From DATKNA01 sp035541595 (lineage in GTDB: Bacteria > Actinomycetota > Actinomycetes > Actinomycetales > Kineosporiaceae), in the NCBI GenBank assembly GCA_035541595.1, contig DATKNA010000031.1:1-30248 (forward strand): a DNA stretch of 30,248 nt. Reading direction: 5' to 3'. How positions within the stretch are numbered: position 1 is the stretch's first letter; each line of letters opens with the position of its first letter. Below, one piece after another: positions 7,990-16,011 of this stretch. Under the pieces are notes generated by a model that worked only from the letters and a program-made list of their open reading frames with translations, searched no databases and was not told the origin of the DNA. A program made the position numbers and the translations under genes.

Positions 7990-8005
7990 CATCAAAGACA
8001 GGCTC

Positions 8006-8491
8006 ATAGAGGAGGAGGCCGATCAGGGGGCCGGCCACCGCGCCCGCGGTGTCGGCGGCACGGTGGAAGCCGAACGCGCGGCCGCGGCTGCCCTCCGGCA
8101 CGTCGACCACCAGCAGCGCATCCCGCGGGGCGCCGCGCACGCCCTTGCCGAGCCGGTCGACCAGGCGGCCGACGAGCACCACCGGCCAGGTGTACGCCAG
8201 CGCGATCAGCACCTTGCCGGCGGCAGCCATGCCGTAGCCGATCGCGATCAGCGGCCTCCGTCGCGCGCGGTCGGCGATGGAGCCGGAGACCACCGTCGTC
8301 ATCGAGGCCAGACCGTTCGCCAGGCCCTCGATGATGCCCACCACCGCCGCCGGTGCACCGAGGGTGACGGTCAGGAAGGTGGGCAGGATCGGGTAGAGCA
8401 TCTCGCTCGAGGCGTCCTGCAGGAAGGACACCCCGGAGAGCACCTTCAGGTTGCGGGACAGCCACTGCACCGTGGTCTTCTCGGCGGGCAC
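8006..8491 (-). pseudogene. N-terminal part of IS-interrupted MFS transporter
   Basis: About 160 residues. The first helices include SGVSFLQDASSEMLYPILPTFL, the loop IADRARRRPLIAIGYGM, and the motif LGKGVRGAPRDALL followed by GRAFGFHRAADTAGAVAGP. These match the MFS protein at 1043-2317 closely in order and sequence. A GTG at 8491 is the only plausible start before the glgX stop, with GGAGGAGG lying rather far upstream (about 16 bases). After residue LYE the frame enters the insertion sequence and ends within about 16 codons. The other half is at 6306-7028. Substrate unknown. Confidence 0.85.
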
Positions 8492-8572
8492 GACGGCAGT
8501 CTGTCGTCCCTCCTCCGGCGGGAACGACGCGGCCTGCTGCGCGGGTGCCCGACTCGCCGCCCCGCTCGCTCG

Positions 8573-10696
8573 TCAGGGGCGTGCCGACCACAGGATCAGG
8601 AGCGAGGACGCCGGCACGCTGACCTGGTCTCCCTCGGAGAGCGGCCCCGCCTCCCGCGGCAGGCCCAGATGGTGCGAGGTGTCGACATCGGCGATCCACT
8701 CGGGGCGGCCGCGCACGCCCGCGACAGACGTCCCCACCACCGGCAGGGTGAAGAGCAACGGGTCGGGGCCACCGTTGACCAGGACGAGCAGATCGTCGTC
8801 GAGGGTGGGCATCCCGTAGGCGTCGGGGTCGGCGGCGACAGAGCCGTCGACGAAGATGCAGACCGCGTTCGAGTCAGGGTTGTTCCAGTCCTGGACTGTC
8901 ATCGCCGCCGCGTCCGGCCTGAACCACACGACGTACCCCGGGTCCGACAGGTATCGGCGCCGGCGCATGACCGGATGCGCCCGGCGCAGGGCCACCATTC
9001 GGCGGGTGAAGCGCAGCAGATCCCCGTCCATCGCCCGCCAGTCCACCCATGACAGCGGGCCGTCCTGACAGTAGGCGTTGTTGTTGCCGTGCTGGGTGCG
9101 GCCGAATTCGTCGCCCGCGGTCAGCATGGGAACGCCTCGGGACAACAGCACCGTGGTCATCATGTCGCGCACCAGGAGAGCACGGCGGGCCAGCACCGCG
9201 GGGTCATGGGTCGGGCCCTCGACCCCGCAGTTCGTGGATCGGTTGTCGTCGCTTCCGTCGTGGTTGCCCTCTCCGTTGGCCTCGTTGTGCTTCTCCGAGT
9301 AGCTGACGACGTCCCGCAGGGTGAACCCGTCGTGGCAGGTGACGAAGTTGATGGAGGCACCGGGCCGGCGCCCGGAGAAGTCGAACATGTCCGCCGAACC
9401 CGCCAACCTGGTCGCCAACTCGGCCAGCACCCCCGGCGTGCCGCGCCAGAAGTCCCGCACGCAGTCGCGGTAGCGGCCGTTCCATTCGCTCCACAGGGCC
9501 GGGAACTGTCCGAGGGAGTAGCTGTCCGGCTGGCCGACGTCCCACGGCTCGGCGATGAGTTTGATCTGGGAGACGACGGGATCCTGCGCCACCAGGGCGA
9601 AGAACGCGGCCAGCCGGTCGAAGCCGCCCTCCTGCCGGGCCAGTGCCGTGGCCAGGTCGAACCGGAACCCGTCGACGCGCATCTCGGTCACCCAGAATCG
9701 CAACGAGTCCATGATCATTCGCAGGCAGGAGTGGTCGTCGACGTTCAGCGAGTTCCCCGTGCCGGTGGTGTCCACGTACCGGCGGCGGTCGGTGGGGTGG
9801 AGCCGGTAGTAGCCCGGATTGTCGAGCCCGCGATGGCAGAGCGTCGGGCCCAGGTGGTCGCCCTCGGCGGTGTGGTTGAACACGACGTCGAGGATGACCT
9901 CGAGGCCCGCGGCGTGCAGGGCGCGCACCATCTCCTGGAACTCGGCGACCTGACCGCCGCGCTCCCCCGCCCGCGCCCGCGCCGAGTAGGCCTCGTGCGG
10001 TGCGAAGAAGCAGATGGAGTCGTACCCCCAGTAATTGGTCAGCCCCCGGCCGGCCAGCGAGGGTCGGGTGACGAACTGATGCACGGGCAGCAGCTCGACG
10101 GCGGTCACCCCGAGCCGGACCAGGTACTCCACGACGCTCGGATGGCCCAGACCCGCGTACGTGCCGCGCAGCTCCGGCGGAACCCCGGGGTGGAGCCGGG
10201 TGAACCCCTTGACGTGCAGCTCGTAGATGATGCTGTCCCCGTACGGGGTCCCCGGCCGGACGTCGTCAGCCCAGTCGACGGTCGAGTCGACGACGATCGA
10301 ACGCGGTACATCGGGTGCGGAGTCCTCGGTGCTGAACCCGTCGGGATCGCCGGGCGGGAACCCGAAGACGCTGTCGCTGTGCCGGATCGGCCCGGTGACC
10401 GCCTTGGCGTACGGGTCCAGCAGCAGTTTCGCCGGGTTGAACCGCAGGCCGCGGGACGGGTCCCATGGCCCGCTCGCGCGGAAGCCGTACATCTCTCCGA
10501 CGCCCACGTCAGGAACGAAGCCGTGCCAGACCCCGGCGTCCATGTCCGGCAGCAGCAGGCGCGACTCGTAACCGTCGTCCGTGAACAGCACCACCTCGAC
10601 TCGGTCGGCATCCGGGCTGGACACGGCGAAGTTGGTACCGCCGGCCTCCGGCGTCGCCCCCAGCGGGAACGCACGCCCCGGCCAGACCGGTGCCAT
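8573..10696 (-). CDS. glgX: Glycogen debranching enzyme GlgX
   Basis: 707 residues from ATG 10696; a GTG at 10705 directly behind GGGAGGG is an alternative. GlgX hydrolyses alpha-1,6 branch points of limit-trimmed glycogen, releasing short malto-oligosaccharides in the cytoplasm. The N-terminal CBM48-like domain (about 9-100) carries GGTNFAVSSPDADRVEVVLF. The GH13 barrel follows with VVFNHTAEG, the nucleophile Asp in VDGFRFDLA (about D347), the acid Glu in LIAEPWDVG (about E383), and the third carboxylate in VTCHDGFTL (about D456). The GlgX-type segment NNNAYCQDGPLSWVDW is present. Length is normal. It is followed 80 bp later by the interrupted MFS gene; copy B of the inverted-repeat element lies about 100 bp upstream. 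Confidence 0.95.
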   Translation of the reverse strand: MAPVWPGRAFPLGATPEAGGTNFAVSSPDADRVEVVLFTDDGYESRLLLPDMDAGVWHGFVPDVGVGEMYGFRASGPWDPSRGLRFNPAKLLLDPYAKAVTGPIRHSDSVFGFPPGDPDGFSTEDSAPDVPRSIVVDSTVDWADDVRPGTPYGDSIIYELHVKGFTRLHPGVPPELRGTYAGLGHPSVVEYLVRLGVTAVELLPVHQFVTRPSLAGRGLTNYWGYDSICFFAPHEAYSARARAGERGGQVAEFQEMVRALHAAGLEVILDVVFNHTAEGDHLGPTLCHRGLDNPGYYRLHPTDRRRYVDTTGTGNSLNVDDHSCLRMIMDSLRFWVTEMRVDGFRFDLATALARQEGGFDRLAAFFALVAQDPVVSQIKLIAEPWDVGQPDSYSLGQFPALWSEWNGRYRDCVRDFWRGTPGVLAELATRLAGSADMFDFSGRRPGASINFVTCHDGFTLRDVVSYSEKHNEANGEGNHDGSDDNRSTNCGVEGPTHDPAVLARRALLVRDMMTTVLLSRGVPMLTAGDEFGRTQHGNNNAYCQDGPLSWVDWRAMDGDLLRFTRRMVALRRAHPVMRRRRYLSDPGYVVWFRPDAAAMTVQDWNNPDSNAVCIFVDGSVAADPDAYGMPTLDDDLLVLVNGGPDPLLFTLPVVGTSVAGVRGRPEWIADVDTSHHLGLPREAGPLSEGDQVSVPASSLLILWSARP

Positions 10697-10798
10697 CGCG
10701 CACACAGGCCCTCCCTCGCCCGCGGTGACCTCCACCCGCCATCCTGCTCCGCCGGCCCGTCGGGGGCCAGGGGCTCGACTGCGCAGCCCCACAAGGGG

Positions 10799-10894
10799 TG
10801 ATCGCCATGCCAGCGGAGGAACCGCGGTCACGAATGACAACAACCTGCCCCGACGACCGCCGACCCACCCGTTCCTCCGCTGGGCTGGCGATCA
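10799..10894. repeat. Dispersed inverted-repeat element, copy B (96 bp)
   Basis: The left arm 10799-10821 and the reverse complement of the right arm 10872-10894 match at 21 of 23 positions, the best-preserved copy. The arms begin TGATCGCCA and share the core of copies A and C. The right interior aligns with copy C without gaps over about 23 triplets. It lies between sixA and glgX, upstream of glgX. The rest of the 296-bp gap (10697-10992) shows no gene. Confidence 0.85.
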
Positions 10895-10992
10895 GCCGGC
10901 CGCGTGTCGGCGACGTCGTCGGATGGGGCCGCCCCACCGGCCGCTGCATAGCCGGGAAGGGGCCCACCTGCGGGCATGGGGCCCCGGATCGG

Positions 10993-11481
10993 TCACGGCA
11001 GGCGAATCGACACCAGCGCGGCACGGTCGAGATCCGCCCACGTCCCGTCCACGATCAACGTGGCCAGTGCCGCGGCCGGGAAGCGCCGCTCCAGCGTGTC
11101 CACTGCCTCGGGATCCGAGGCGTCGGGATCGGCCAACTCCTGCGCCACCGCGGGCAGGGCCGGCGAGTGCCCCACCACGAGGGCGTGTCGGACGCGCTCG
11201 TCGAGCTCACGGATCAGGGCGAGCACGTCGTCGCCGCCGGCCTTGTAGAGCCGGTCGGTGACGACCACGGGCGCCGTCAGCCGCAGGGCCTCGGCGGTCT
11301 GCCGGGCACGGGTCGCCGACGAGCAGAGGACGACGTCGATCTGCACGCTCTCCCGTCGCAGGTGGTCGCCCACCTGGGCCGCCTGCCGCTCGCCCTGCCG
11401 GGTCAGCCGCCGGGCGTCGTCGCGGCGGCCGGGCCGGCTGTCCTCCGTCGTGGCGTGCCGCATCAGCATCAGGGTCCGCAT
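10993..11481 (-). CDS. SixA-like phosphohistidine phosphatase
   Basis: 162 residues from ATG 11481. It belongs to the histidine phosphatase superfamily, SixA-like branch: MRTLMLMRHATTED at the N-terminus gives the catalytic RHA (R8, H9), CSSATRARQTAEAL carries a conserved Arg, and LVVGHSPALP gives the second catalytic His (about H105). Small proteins of this type remove phosphate from phosphohistidine in phosphorelay or PTS-like proteins; the target here is unknown. The gene is flanked on both sides by copies of the 95-bp inverted-repeat element (B downstream, C upstream). Confidence 0.88.
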   Translation of the reverse strand: MRTLMLMRHATTEDSRPGRRDDARRLTRQGERQAAQVGDHLRRESVQIDVVLCSSATRARQTAEALRLTAPVVVTDRLYKAGGDDVLALIRELDERVRHALVVGHSPALPAVAQELADPDASDPEAVDTLERRFPAAALATLIVDGTWADLDRAALVSIRLP

Positions 11482-11539
11482 GCCCCGTGATTGTCCACGC
11501 ACTCGGCACGTCCGGGTCCGTCTGCCGACACCCCCGGAA

Positions 11540-11634
11540 TGATCGCCAGACCAGCGGACCGACCACCCGCCGGAACGCCACCACCAGCGACGACGACCAC
11601 GCCGTGAACCCCTACTCCGCCCGGCTGGCGATCA
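11540..11634. repeat. Dispersed inverted-repeat element, copy C (95 bp)
   Basis: The left arm 11540-11558 (TGATCGCCAGACCAGCGGA) matches the reverse complement of the right arm 11616-11634 at 16 of 19 positions. It lies in the divergent space between sixA (minus) and the eCIS-tagged peptidase (plus), so it could influence either promoter. Its interior aligns with that of copy B. Confidence 0.82.
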
Positions 11635-11790
11635 TCCGCCCCTCGACTGAGACGAGACGGGCGGCGGGCCGGGCTGTCGGGGTCGACGGCGTTCTGGCGA
11701 CGTCGTTCATCACACGCCCATCACCTGCGATGATGACCACGGTGGAGACCCGCCTCCGGGCGGGTGCCCGACTGGGTCGGGGAGGTCACG

Positions 11791-12672
11791 TTGCAGGCTC
11801 GACGCCGACGGCACCGCACCGACGAACCGCGTCCCCGGCGCGCGTCGCCGCCCGACCGAGACGCGGGCGGCGTCCCGGCCGCGGTGCTCGCGCTGCAGCG
11901 GCGGGCGGGCAACCGGGCGGTGAAGGCACTGCTGGAGCACCGCATCGAGGTCGCGCCGCCGCCCGACGGCCCGACCGCGACCACCGTCGTCGCCGGCAGG
12001 CCCATGCACGACGACGGGCGGGGCGACCCCCCGGCCAGCGAGCCCGGCCCCACCGCCAGGGTCGCCACGATCGTCGGGGAGGGCATGGTCCGGCACGCCG
12101 ACGCACCCCAGCCCGGCGCCGACGTGACGTACGACCGGGACAAGCCCGCGATCAAGGGCCACGCGTTCGACGAGCAGCTCGGCATGATCCTCTCCGCGGT
12201 CGGACGGGGCAGGAGGATGCTCGACGCCGGGTTCAAGGCCGTGCTCGGCGTCGACACGCTCCAGACGAGCGTCATCGACGCGCTCGCCGACAACTTCCAC
12301 AACGTCGACCGCTCGTCGAGCCCCACGCGCATCCGCTACCTCGACATCATCCAGGAGTCGCTGGCCAAGACCCGGCGCGCCTTCGACGACGACCTGCCGA
12401 TCGAGATCGAGACCGAGGACACCAGCGCCTACGCGTACGTCAACAGCTACTGGATCATCGGTCCGAGTGGGCCCATCCACCTCAACCCCGCGTGGTTCGA
12501 GCGGCCTGCCCCGCTGCGTGCGAAGACGGTCGTGCACGAGGCGTGCCACCGCTACGACAACGACGACGACCATGCGTACAAGTGGGACACCGCTGCCTGG
12601 CGCGCGATGTCGGCCAAGGAGGCGGTCGACAACGCCGACTCCTACGCCATGTTCTGCCTGGAGGTCAGCTGA
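11791..12672 (+). CDS. Putative eCIS-tagged M35-like (aspzincin) metallopeptidase
   Basis: 293 residues from TTG 11791, chosen because GGGGAGG lies five bases upstream; an in-frame GTG at 11764 sits inside a GC-rich hairpin (about 11749-11766). After a basic, disordered head comes VLALQRRAGNRAV (about 32-44), the short motif found at the N-terminus of many DUF4157 and other cargo proteins of extracellular contractile injection systems. A Pro/Asp-rich linker follows. The C-terminal domain has a zinc-binding TVVHEACHRYDN (HExxH at about 249-253) and AVDNADSYAMF about 30 residues later, the layout of lysine-specific/deuterolysin-like M35 peptidases, where an Asp is the third ligand. No signal peptide is seen, which fits loading into a contractile particle. 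No sheath, tube or baseplate gene is in the window, so it is an orphan. Target unknown. Confidence 0.75.
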   Translation: MQARRRRHRTDEPRPRRASPPDRDAGGVPAAVLALQRRAGNRAVKALLEHRIEVAPPPDGPTATTVVAGRPMHDDGRGDPPASEPGPTARVATIVGEGMVRHADAPQPGADVTYDRDKPAIKGHAFDEQLGMILSAVGRGRRMLDAGFKAVLGVDTLQTSVIDALADNFHNVDRSSSPTRIRYLDIIQESLAKTRRAFDDDLPIEIETEDTSAYAYVNSYWIIGPSGPIHLNPAWFERPAPLRAKTVVHEACHRYDNDDDHAYKWDTAAWRAMSAKEAVDNADSYAMFCLEVS

Positions 12673-12770
12673 CGCCGTCCCCGCCCCGACTGTCGGAGGT
12701 GCCGTTCCACACACCGGGGGGAGGGGTTCAGCGGAGCGGGACGTCCTGGTCGACACGGGCGAGTCACGCC

Positions 12771-13988
12771 TCAGCGCACCTGGCCGCCGATCAGGGCGAT
12801 GACGACCCCGGCGGCGCCGGCGCCCAGCAGGGTGAGGACGACGCCCCGGCGGAGCGCGAAGAGCAGGATCAGTGCGCCGGCCAGGACGGCGTACTGCCAG
12901 TCGTGGGTGAGCGCCTGGGTGAGCGGGATGGCCGAACCGAAGATGGCGCCGATGGCGGCGGGCCCGGCACCGTCGAGGAACCCCCGAGCGTTCCGGTCGC
13001 CGCGGATCTGGTCGAACCGCGGGGCGCCGAGCAGGACGAACGCGAACGACGGGCTGAATGCGACGACGGCGGCGAGGATGCCGCCGATCAGGCCTGCTGC
13101 GGCGTAACCGACGACGGCGACGGTCTGGACCACCGGGCCCGGGGTGACCTGACCCAAGGCCACGGCGTTGAGGAACTGCGCGCCGGTCATCCAGTGGTAG
13201 CGGCCGACGGCGTCGGACTGCATGAGGGGGATGATGACGAACCCGCCGCCGTAGGACAGCGCCCCGACCTTGAAGGCCACCCAGGCCACCGACAGCAGCA
13301 CCCCGCTGCCGATCGCACCGGCGGCCAGCACGGGGGCCGTCACCGTGCCATGCAGCTCGGTGCCGGCGCGGCGCCTCGCGGTGACCTGCAGGGTGAGTTC
13401 GATCAGCCCGCACCCCAGCAGCACGAGCACCAGCCATGGCCCGAGGGTGGCGGCGGAGGCGGCCCCGGCCAGCAGGTAGAGCAGCCAGCGGGCTGTGTCT
13501 CGGCGGCGTTCCCAACTCGCACCGGTGAGGCCGGCGCCGGCATGGGCGGCCACTGCAGGGACGGCGGCGCCCGCGCCCGCCCCTGCGCCCAGGACCCACA
13601 GCGGCGGGGAGGTGGCGAGGAACAAGGCGGCCAGCGCCACGATGACGATCAACCCGGGGACGATGAAGGCCGCGCCGCCGACCAGAGCGCCCAGGCGGCC
13701 GCGCACCCGCCACGCGCAGAAGATCGCCAGCTGCGTGGACGCCGGGCCGGGCAGCAGGTTGCACGCCGCGATCGCATCCTCGAACTCCTGCGCACCCAGC
13801 CACGTGCGACGTTCGACGCACAGCGCGCGGAGCAGCTTGATGTGCGTCGGTGGACCGCCGAACCCGATGCAACCGATGCGACCCCACTCGCGCGCGACGA
13901 TGGCCAGTGGTACTCGCGGTGTCGTCGGTCCGGCTGACTGCCCCGAAACGACCGGAGCCCGGCGCGGGGCTTCCTCCTGGCTGCTCAT
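12771..13988 (-). CDS. chrA: ChrA-family chromate/oxyanion transporter
   Basis: 405 residues, the length of a two-domain bacterial ChrA. The N-terminal half has IGCIGFGGPPTHIKLL and FEDAIAACNLLPGPASTQLAIF; the C-terminal half repeats the pattern with VGALSYGGGFVIIPLMQ and AVALGQVTPGPVVQT. These FGGP/GGG and PGP motifs are diagnostic of the CHR family. About ten membrane segments are visible. The family exports chromate by exchange or proton coupling; other substrates are possible. Its ATG at 13988 overlaps the stop of the ArsR-ArsC gene (ATGA), so the two are translationally coupled. The 98 bp beyond its stop, shared with the convergent peptidase gene, holds no clear terminator. Confidence 0.92.
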   Translation of the reverse strand: MSSQEEAPRRAPVVSGQSAGPTTPRVPLAIVAREWGRIGCIGFGGPPTHIKLLRALCVERRTWLGAQEFEDAIAACNLLPGPASTQLAIFCAWRVRGRLGALVGGAAFIVPGLIVIVALAALFLATSPPLWVLGAGAGAGAAVPAVAAHAGAGLTGASWERRRDTARWLLYLLAGAASAATLGPWLVLVLLGCGLIELTLQVTARRRAGTELHGTVTAPVLAAGAIGSGVLLSVAWVAFKVGALSYGGGFVIIPLMQSDAVGRYHWMTGAQFLNAVALGQVTPGPVVQTVAVVGYAAAGLIGGILAAVVAFSPSFAFVLLGAPRFDQIRGDRNARGFLDGAGPAAIGAIFGSAIPLTQALTHDWQYAVLAGALILLFALRRGVVLTLLGAGAAGVVIALIGGQVR

Positions 13989-14791
13989 CCGGGCCTCCGG
14001 GCAGCTAGGGCGCCCAAGCCCGCGAGCAGGTAGACGACCCGCGCCTCCACCTCGTCCGCCGTCTGGCGGAACGCCGGCAGAGTGGCCTCGTCGCCGTCCC
14101 CGGATGCGGACGGGTCCGCGATGCTCCAGTGGATGTGGCGGGGGTGTCCCACGAACTCCGGGCAGACTTCCCGCACCTTGTCGCACAGCGTGATCACGTG
14201 GTCGAACCGCTGACCGGAGAACCCGCTCACGGGCTTCGAGCGGTGCGAGTCCACGTCGATGCCCCGCTCCCGCATCACCCGCACGGTGTTGGCATGCATC
14301 GGCTTGGGGTGGGTTCCCGCGCTGGCGGCCTCCACCCGGCCGCCGGACCGCGCCGACGCCAGGGCCTCGGCCATCTGCGACCGGGCACTGTTCCCCGTGC
14401 ACAGGAACAGCAACCTGGCCACCACGACGCCCGGCGGCCGACCAGGACCCCCGGCCGTCCCTTCAGCCAGCTGCAACCCCGGATGCAGAGCCCGTCCCGT
14501 CTCGACCAGCAACGTGCCGAACCTGGCCAGATCGACCCGGTAGTAGGTGTCACGGCCATCCGCCGAGCTGCGCCGCGCCGACACCAGACCCGCGGATCGC
14601 AGCCGGCCCAGGTGGTACGAGACCACGTTCTGCGGGCGAGCGACCAGGCCCATCAGCTCGTGGACCCGACGGTCACTGCCGGCCAGCTCCTTCAGGAGCC
14701 GCCAACGCACCGGGTCACCGGCCAGGCGGAGAAACGCCGGCGAAGCCGACTCGGAGGCGGGATGCGCTCGCGCCACGAAGCGACAATACAT
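13985..14791 (-). CDS. Fused ArsR-type repressor and thioredoxin-type arsenate reductase
   Basis: 268 residues from ATG 14791; an in-frame ATG at 14812 is possible. Residues 15-100 form a winged helix of the ArsR class (LAGDPVRWRLLKELA, QNVVSYHLGRLRSAGLVSARR, TYYRVDL). Residues 125-265 form a low-molecular-weight-phosphatase-type arsenate reductase: P-loop FLCTGNSARSQMAEAL (C about 131, R about 137), two more cysteines in TLCDKVREVC (about 203 and 210, the seven-residue spacing of thioredoxin-coupled ArsC), and the acid Asp in SIADPSA. One protein may thus sense and reduce arsenate. No arsenite pump is nearby; the coupled downstream gene is ChrA. The usual ArsR metal-site Cys pair (CVC) is absent from the helix region, so the inducer is uncertain. 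Confidence 0.9.
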   Translation of the reverse strand: MYCRFVARAHPASESASPAFLRLAGDPVRWRLLKELAGSDRRVHELMGLVARPQNVVSYHLGRLRSAGLVSARRSSADGRDTYYRVDLARFGTLLVETGRALHPGLQLAEGTAGGPGRPPGVVVARLLFLCTGNSARSQMAEALASARSGGRVEAASAGTHPKPMHANTVRVMRERGIDVDSHRSKPVSGFSGQRFDHVITLCDKVREVCPEFVGHPRHIHWSIADPSASGDGDEATLPAFRQTADEVEARVVYLLAGLGALAARRPG

Positions 14792-14806
14792 CAACCTGGA
14801 TCGATG
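14789..14806. promoter_or_regulatory. Possible autoregulatory operator at the arsR-arsC start
   Basis: An imperfect palindrome, CATCAA at 14789-14794 and TCGATG at 14801-14806 with a 6-nt spacer, covers the start codon at 14791. ArsR-family repressors usually bind such short dyads over their own start region. The match is 5 of 6, so this is only a suggestion. Confidence 0.3.
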
Positions 14807-14808
14807 GA

Positions 14809-16011
14809 TCACGGCTTCCGGCGCGTGTTCAGCAGCCCGTCGACCACCGCGAGATAGGTCTCCCGCTGGCGGGGCCAGCGGTAGGGCTCGGCGGCCCGTC
14901 GGGCGTGCTCGGCGAGGCGGGCACGGCGGCCGGCGTCCGCGTGCAGCCGACGGAGAGCGCGGGCGAGGTCGTCCGCGTTCCCCGACTCGAAGTACTCGAA
15001 GCAGTCCTGGTCGAACGTCTGCGTGATCGAGCGGGTCCGGGACACGGCGCTCGGCAGCCCCATCGCGACGAAGTCGAAGAGCTTCCCGGGCAGGGTGACG
15101 TCACGGAAGGCGTCCCGCTTCATGGCGACCACGCCGACGTCCGCCGTCGAGAGGGCATGGGTCAGTTCGGCGAACGGGACGAAGCCCTCGCTGAACCAGA
15201 CCCGGTCGACGACGCCGCGGGCGACCGCGAGTCGCGCCAGCCGAGCCTTGTCGGATCCGTCGCCGTAGATCTTCAGGCGAACGCCCGGGATCTCCGCCCT
15301 CACCGCGGCCACGGCTTCCACCGCGGTGTCGAGCCCGTAGCGCTCCTCGATCGTGCCGTGGCTGATCAGCGTGAAGTGCCCGGGGTCGGGACGGGCGTCC
15401 GGCTGTCGTCGGAAGACGTCCTCGTCCGCGCCGTCCATGACTACGGTGATCTTGGACGGGGCGGCGCCGCGCGCCACGAACAGGGCACGAAGCTGAGCCG
15501 TCGGGGTGACGACCGCGTGCGCGAACCGGATGCTCGCCTGCTCGAGACGGATCAGGACCCGGACGGCGGGGTGTGCGGTCGACGTGCCGAACTTCGTCGC
15601 GAAGAACTCCGGCATGCACTCCTGCAGGTCGAGCAGCACTCGTGCACCCAGCAGCCGGGGCACCGCCGCGGCGAAGATCAGCGCGTCCGGCAGGCTGTTC
15701 ACCTGGACGACGCGGTAGCGGCGCCGGAGGTGCCAGACGCCGAGGAGCACCGCTGCCTGCGCGAAGAACCACGGGTAGCGCAGGAGGTACCGAGCCAGGC
15801 CGCCCCCACGGTCGGGGACGACCAGCCGGCGGATCCGGATCCGCCCCCGGCGCTCCCGTGCCGGCTCCCCCGGCCTGCGGACGCAGAGCACGTCGACCTC
15901 GTAGCCGGCGTCGGCGAGCGCCTCCACCTCCCGCAGGACGCGGGTGTCCTGCGGTACGTAGTGCTGGCGCACGACGCAGAGCCGGACGGACCCGGGCCCT
16001 CGTCCCGCCAT
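14809..16011 (-). CDS. GT4-type glycosyltransferase family protein
   Basis: 400 residues from ATG 16011, with a GGAGGGGA-type site about 12 bases upstream; an upstream ATG at 16050 is less likely. A two-Rossmann GT-B enzyme: the N-terminal half opens VRLCVVRQHYVPQDTRVLREVEAL, and the C-terminal donor-binding half has FTLISHGTIEERYGLD, VRLKIYGDGSDKARL and VTLPGKLFDFVAMGLP, equivalent to the PNKLFEYMAMG motif of this family. It probably transfers a sugar from a nucleotide donor to a cell-surface glycan or lipid; donor and acceptor are unknown. One hydrophobic stretch (ARYLLRYPWFFAQAAVLLGV) suggests membrane association. It lies 17 bp upstream of the ArsR-ArsC gene on the same strand, although function does not link them. 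Confidence 0.85.
   Translation of the reverse strand: MAGRGPGSVRLCVVRQHYVPQDTRVLREVEALADAGYEVDVLCVRRPGEPARERRGRIRIRRLVVPDRGGGLARYLLRYPWFFAQAAVLLGVWHLRRRYRVVQVNSLPDALIFAAAVPRLLGARVLLDLQECMPEFFATKFGTSTAHPAVRVLIRLEQASIRFAHAVVTPTAQLRALFVARGAAPSKITVVMDGADEDVFRRQPDARPDPGHFTLISHGTIEERYGLDTAVEAVAAVRAEIPGVRLKIYGDGSDKARLARLAVARGVVDRVWFSEGFVPFAELTHALSTADVGVVAMKRDAFRDVTLPGKLFDFVAMGLPSAVSRTRSITQTFDQDCFEYFESGNADDLARALRRLHADAGRRARLAEHARRAAEPYRWPRQRETYLAVVDGLLNTRRKP

Larger units (their letters stand above)
7029..8005 (+). mobile_element. IS5-family insertion sequence, complete (977 bp)
   Basis: The ends are 18-bp terminal inverted repeats: GAGCCTGTCTTGGATGTC at 7029-7046, and at 7988-8005 the reverse complement of GAGCCTGTCTTTGATGTC (17 of 18 match). 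The 3-bp ATA flanks both ends (7026-7028 and 8006-8008). Because the flanking target resembles the IS ends, the duplication could also be read as 5, 7 or 9 bp. It carries one intact transposase ORF. The near-perfect ends and the clean split of the MFS gene point to a recent, possibly still active insertion. Confidence 0.9.

Noticed and set aside
10807..11490. Plus-strand frame with a ribosome site inside element B
   Set aside because: It runs antisense through sixA and its translation is unlike any protein; the start-like sequence is more likely part of the repeat.
11487..13937. 816-codon plus-strand open frame
   Set aside because: It runs across the eCIS-tagged peptidase in another frame and antisense to chrA, has Arg/Gly/Pro-rich low-complexity translation, and shows no domain.
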